Shown here: positions 63,049 to 64,000 of the stretch, in pieces
Numbering within the stretch: position 1 is the first letter of the stretch
Layout of the letters: each line of letters opens with the position of its first letter
Assembly: GCF_000746845.1 (NCBI RefSeq)
Contig: NZ_KN050846.1
Coordinates: 1,185,394 to 1,249,393, forward strand
Source of the DNA: Altibacter lentus
GTDB lineage: Bacteria > Bacteroidota > Bacteroidia > Flavobacteriales > Flavobacteriaceae
Direction of reading: 5' to 3'
Length of the DNA stretch: 64,000 nt
Notes under the pieces: generated by a model
The model's input: the letters and a program-made list of their open reading frames with translations, nothing else
The model's database searches: none
Told to the model about the DNA's origin: nothing
Position numbers and translations under genes: made by a program

Positions 63049-63939
63049 TTATTTTGAATTTCGGGGATGCGAGTTCTTGTACACTTCTTTGAGTGTTGCA
63101 ATACTGTTGTGAGTATAAACTTGCGTAGAGGCCAAACTCGAATGCCCAAGCAGTTCTTTGACTGCGTTTAAATCTGCTCCTTCATTTAAAAGATGTGTTG
63201 CAAAAGAATGCCGTAAAATATGGGGACTCCTTTTTACTTTTTCCGATGCTTTACTAAAATAGCTATTTATTATTCTGTAGACAAGCGTTTCATATATTTT
63301 AACGCCCTTAACGGAAAGGAAAAGATATTCGGGATCTGAAATATGCTCCAACTGCTCCCTGTACCGAAGGTAGTTTGAGAGCGTTAAACAAACGGAAGGC
63401 AATAACGGGATAATGCGCTCTTTATTTCTTTTACCCAGCACTTTAAGGTTTTTTTCTGTCGCGGATATATTTTTTAGTTTAATGTGCACGAGTTCGGTTC
63501 GACGCATTCCTGTAGAATAGAACAATTCGACCATGAGCTTGTTTCGAACACCTTCAAAATCGTTTGCAGTTTCCAAAGCATCTAAAACCTGTGTTACTTC
63601 TTTTTCTGAAAAGGGCACTTGTAGTTTTTTACTTGTCTTTAAAGCTCTATGCTTCAGCAGGGGGTTGATCTCGATCTGCTTGGTCTTCAGTAAAAATTTA
63701 TAGTAGGTTCTCAAAGAGGAAACCTTTCGGTTCACACTTCGGTTTGAAATACCTGTATCTACCAACGAAACAATCCAGCTGCGTATCACTGGATAATTCA
63801 CATCCTTAATAGTACTATAACCGAATTCTGCCCGGGCGAAAGTTAAAAAACACTCAAGATCGTGCGTATATGCCACTACTGTATTAGCAGCATACTTCTT
63901 TTCTAAGGTTAAGTAATCAATAAAATCTGAAAAGGGCAT
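63049..63939 (-). CDS. xerC: Tyrosine recombinase XerC-like (chromosome dimer resolution)
   Basis: A 296-residue tyrosine recombinase. The N-terminal SAM-like core-binding domain covers residues about 1-85. The catalytic domain has Arg in TGMRRTELVH, Lys in LGKRNKERIIPL, the HxxR motif in HILRHSFATHLL, His in LLGHSSLASTQ and the nucleophile Tyr in QVYTH. Length and motif spacing fit XerC/XerD. Its place next to hpf and the translation block is the usual housekeeping location in Flavobacteriia, so it is not a mobile-element integrase. Confidence 0.92.
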   Translation of the reverse strand: MPFSDFIDYLTLEKKYAANTVVAYTHDLECFLTFARAEFGYSTIKDVNYPVIRSWIVSLVDTGISNRSVNRKVSSLRTYYKFLLKTKQIEINPLLKHRALKTSKKLQVPFSEKEVTQVLDALETANDFEGVRNKLMVELFYSTGMRRTELVHIKLKNISATEKNLKVLGKRNKERIIPLLPSVCLTLSNYLRYREQLEHISDPEYLFLSVKGVKIYETLVYRIINSYFSKASEKVKRSPHILRHSFATHLLNEGADLNAVKELLGHSSLASTQVYTHNSIATLKEVYKNSHPRNSK

Positions 63940-63961
63940 AGAGGATTGTTGGATTCTCTGC

Positions 63962-63969
63962 TAAAGATA
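63962..63969 (-). promoter_or_regulatory. Possible -7 box of the xerC-hpf operon
   Basis: Minus-strand TATCTTTA, one mismatch to TAnnTTTG, 23 bases upstream of the xerC start near the window edge. Confidence 0.35.
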
Positions 63970-64000
63970 CAAATTGTAATTTAGGGATATAAAAAAATCC

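Noticed and set aside
63049-63939. Phage or genomic-island integrase
   Set aside because: Length, motif spacing and location beside hpf and the translation block fit the chromosomal Xer recombinase; there are no phage genes nearby.

Overview
The window is chromosomal DNA from a member of the Flavobacteriia (Bacteroidota), probably a marine Flavobacteriaceae. The signs are TAnnTTTG-type -7 promoter boxes, A-rich start contexts without strong Shine-Dalgarno sites, several type IX secretion system (T9SS) substrates with type A or type B C-terminal sorting domains, PorP/SprF-like proteins, and a DUF3467 gene just downstream of rpoC. I do not assign a genus.

Layout. (1) 0-17.5 kb is ordinary mixed content: the 3' end of an S9 peptidase, a TetR-ABC1 kinase pair, htpG, a large T9SS-secreted HYR/P-domain protein, a lipoprotein-DoxX-AlkB gene string, an S1/P1 nuclease, a secreted hydrolase, a DUF819 membrane protein, a DUF4369 lipoprotein, and an idi-queD-manA operon. 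(2) 17.5-44.9 kb is the unusual part: two successive minus-strand operons, each encoding a giant repetitive cell-surface protein (3924 and 2736 aa) followed by a PorP/SprF-like outer-membrane protein and a PorE-like TPR/PD40/OmpA protein. (3) 44.8-48.4 kb holds prfC and two secreted proteins of unknown function. (4) 48.6-62.7 kb is the classic translation/transcription block, read on the minus strand: tRNA-Thr, Tyr, Gly, Thr, tuf, tRNA-Trp, secE, nusG, rplK, rplA, rplJ, rplL, rpoB, rpoC, DUF3467. (5) 62.7-63.9 kb holds a ribosome hibernation factor and a XerC-like recombinase.

The main discovery candidate is in region 2. About 3.62 kb (17524-21145 and 32622-36243, 15,098 bp apart) is present twice in direct orientation with no difference that I found. 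The duplicated block starts at the operon terminator, covers the whole porE-like and porP-like genes, and stops inside the adhesin gene, so that the last 210 residues of both giant proteins (sorting domain plus part of the last stalk repeat) are identical while everything upstream differs. This is a constant export/anchoring module joined to different adhesin heads: SprB repeats plus 15 cadherin-like domains in one, a von Willebrand A head plus 16 DUF7507/DUF11-like repeats in the other. Both adhesins also carry near-perfect internal tandem arrays (888 bp x2, 381 bp x6, 396 bp x3). Both operons share a diverged but recognisable upstream control region: a dyad, two TTTTCCTAC boxes 102 bp apart, a TATATTTG -7 box and a GTTGGGGCA leader motif. 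Together these suggest a recombination-maintained, co-regulated T9SS adhesin cassette family.

Smaller points of interest are a 44-bp x4 repeat array derived from the 3' half of tRNA-Gly, and a terminator after the hibernation factor whose 5' arm overlaps the predicted start site of the tRNA-tuf operon.
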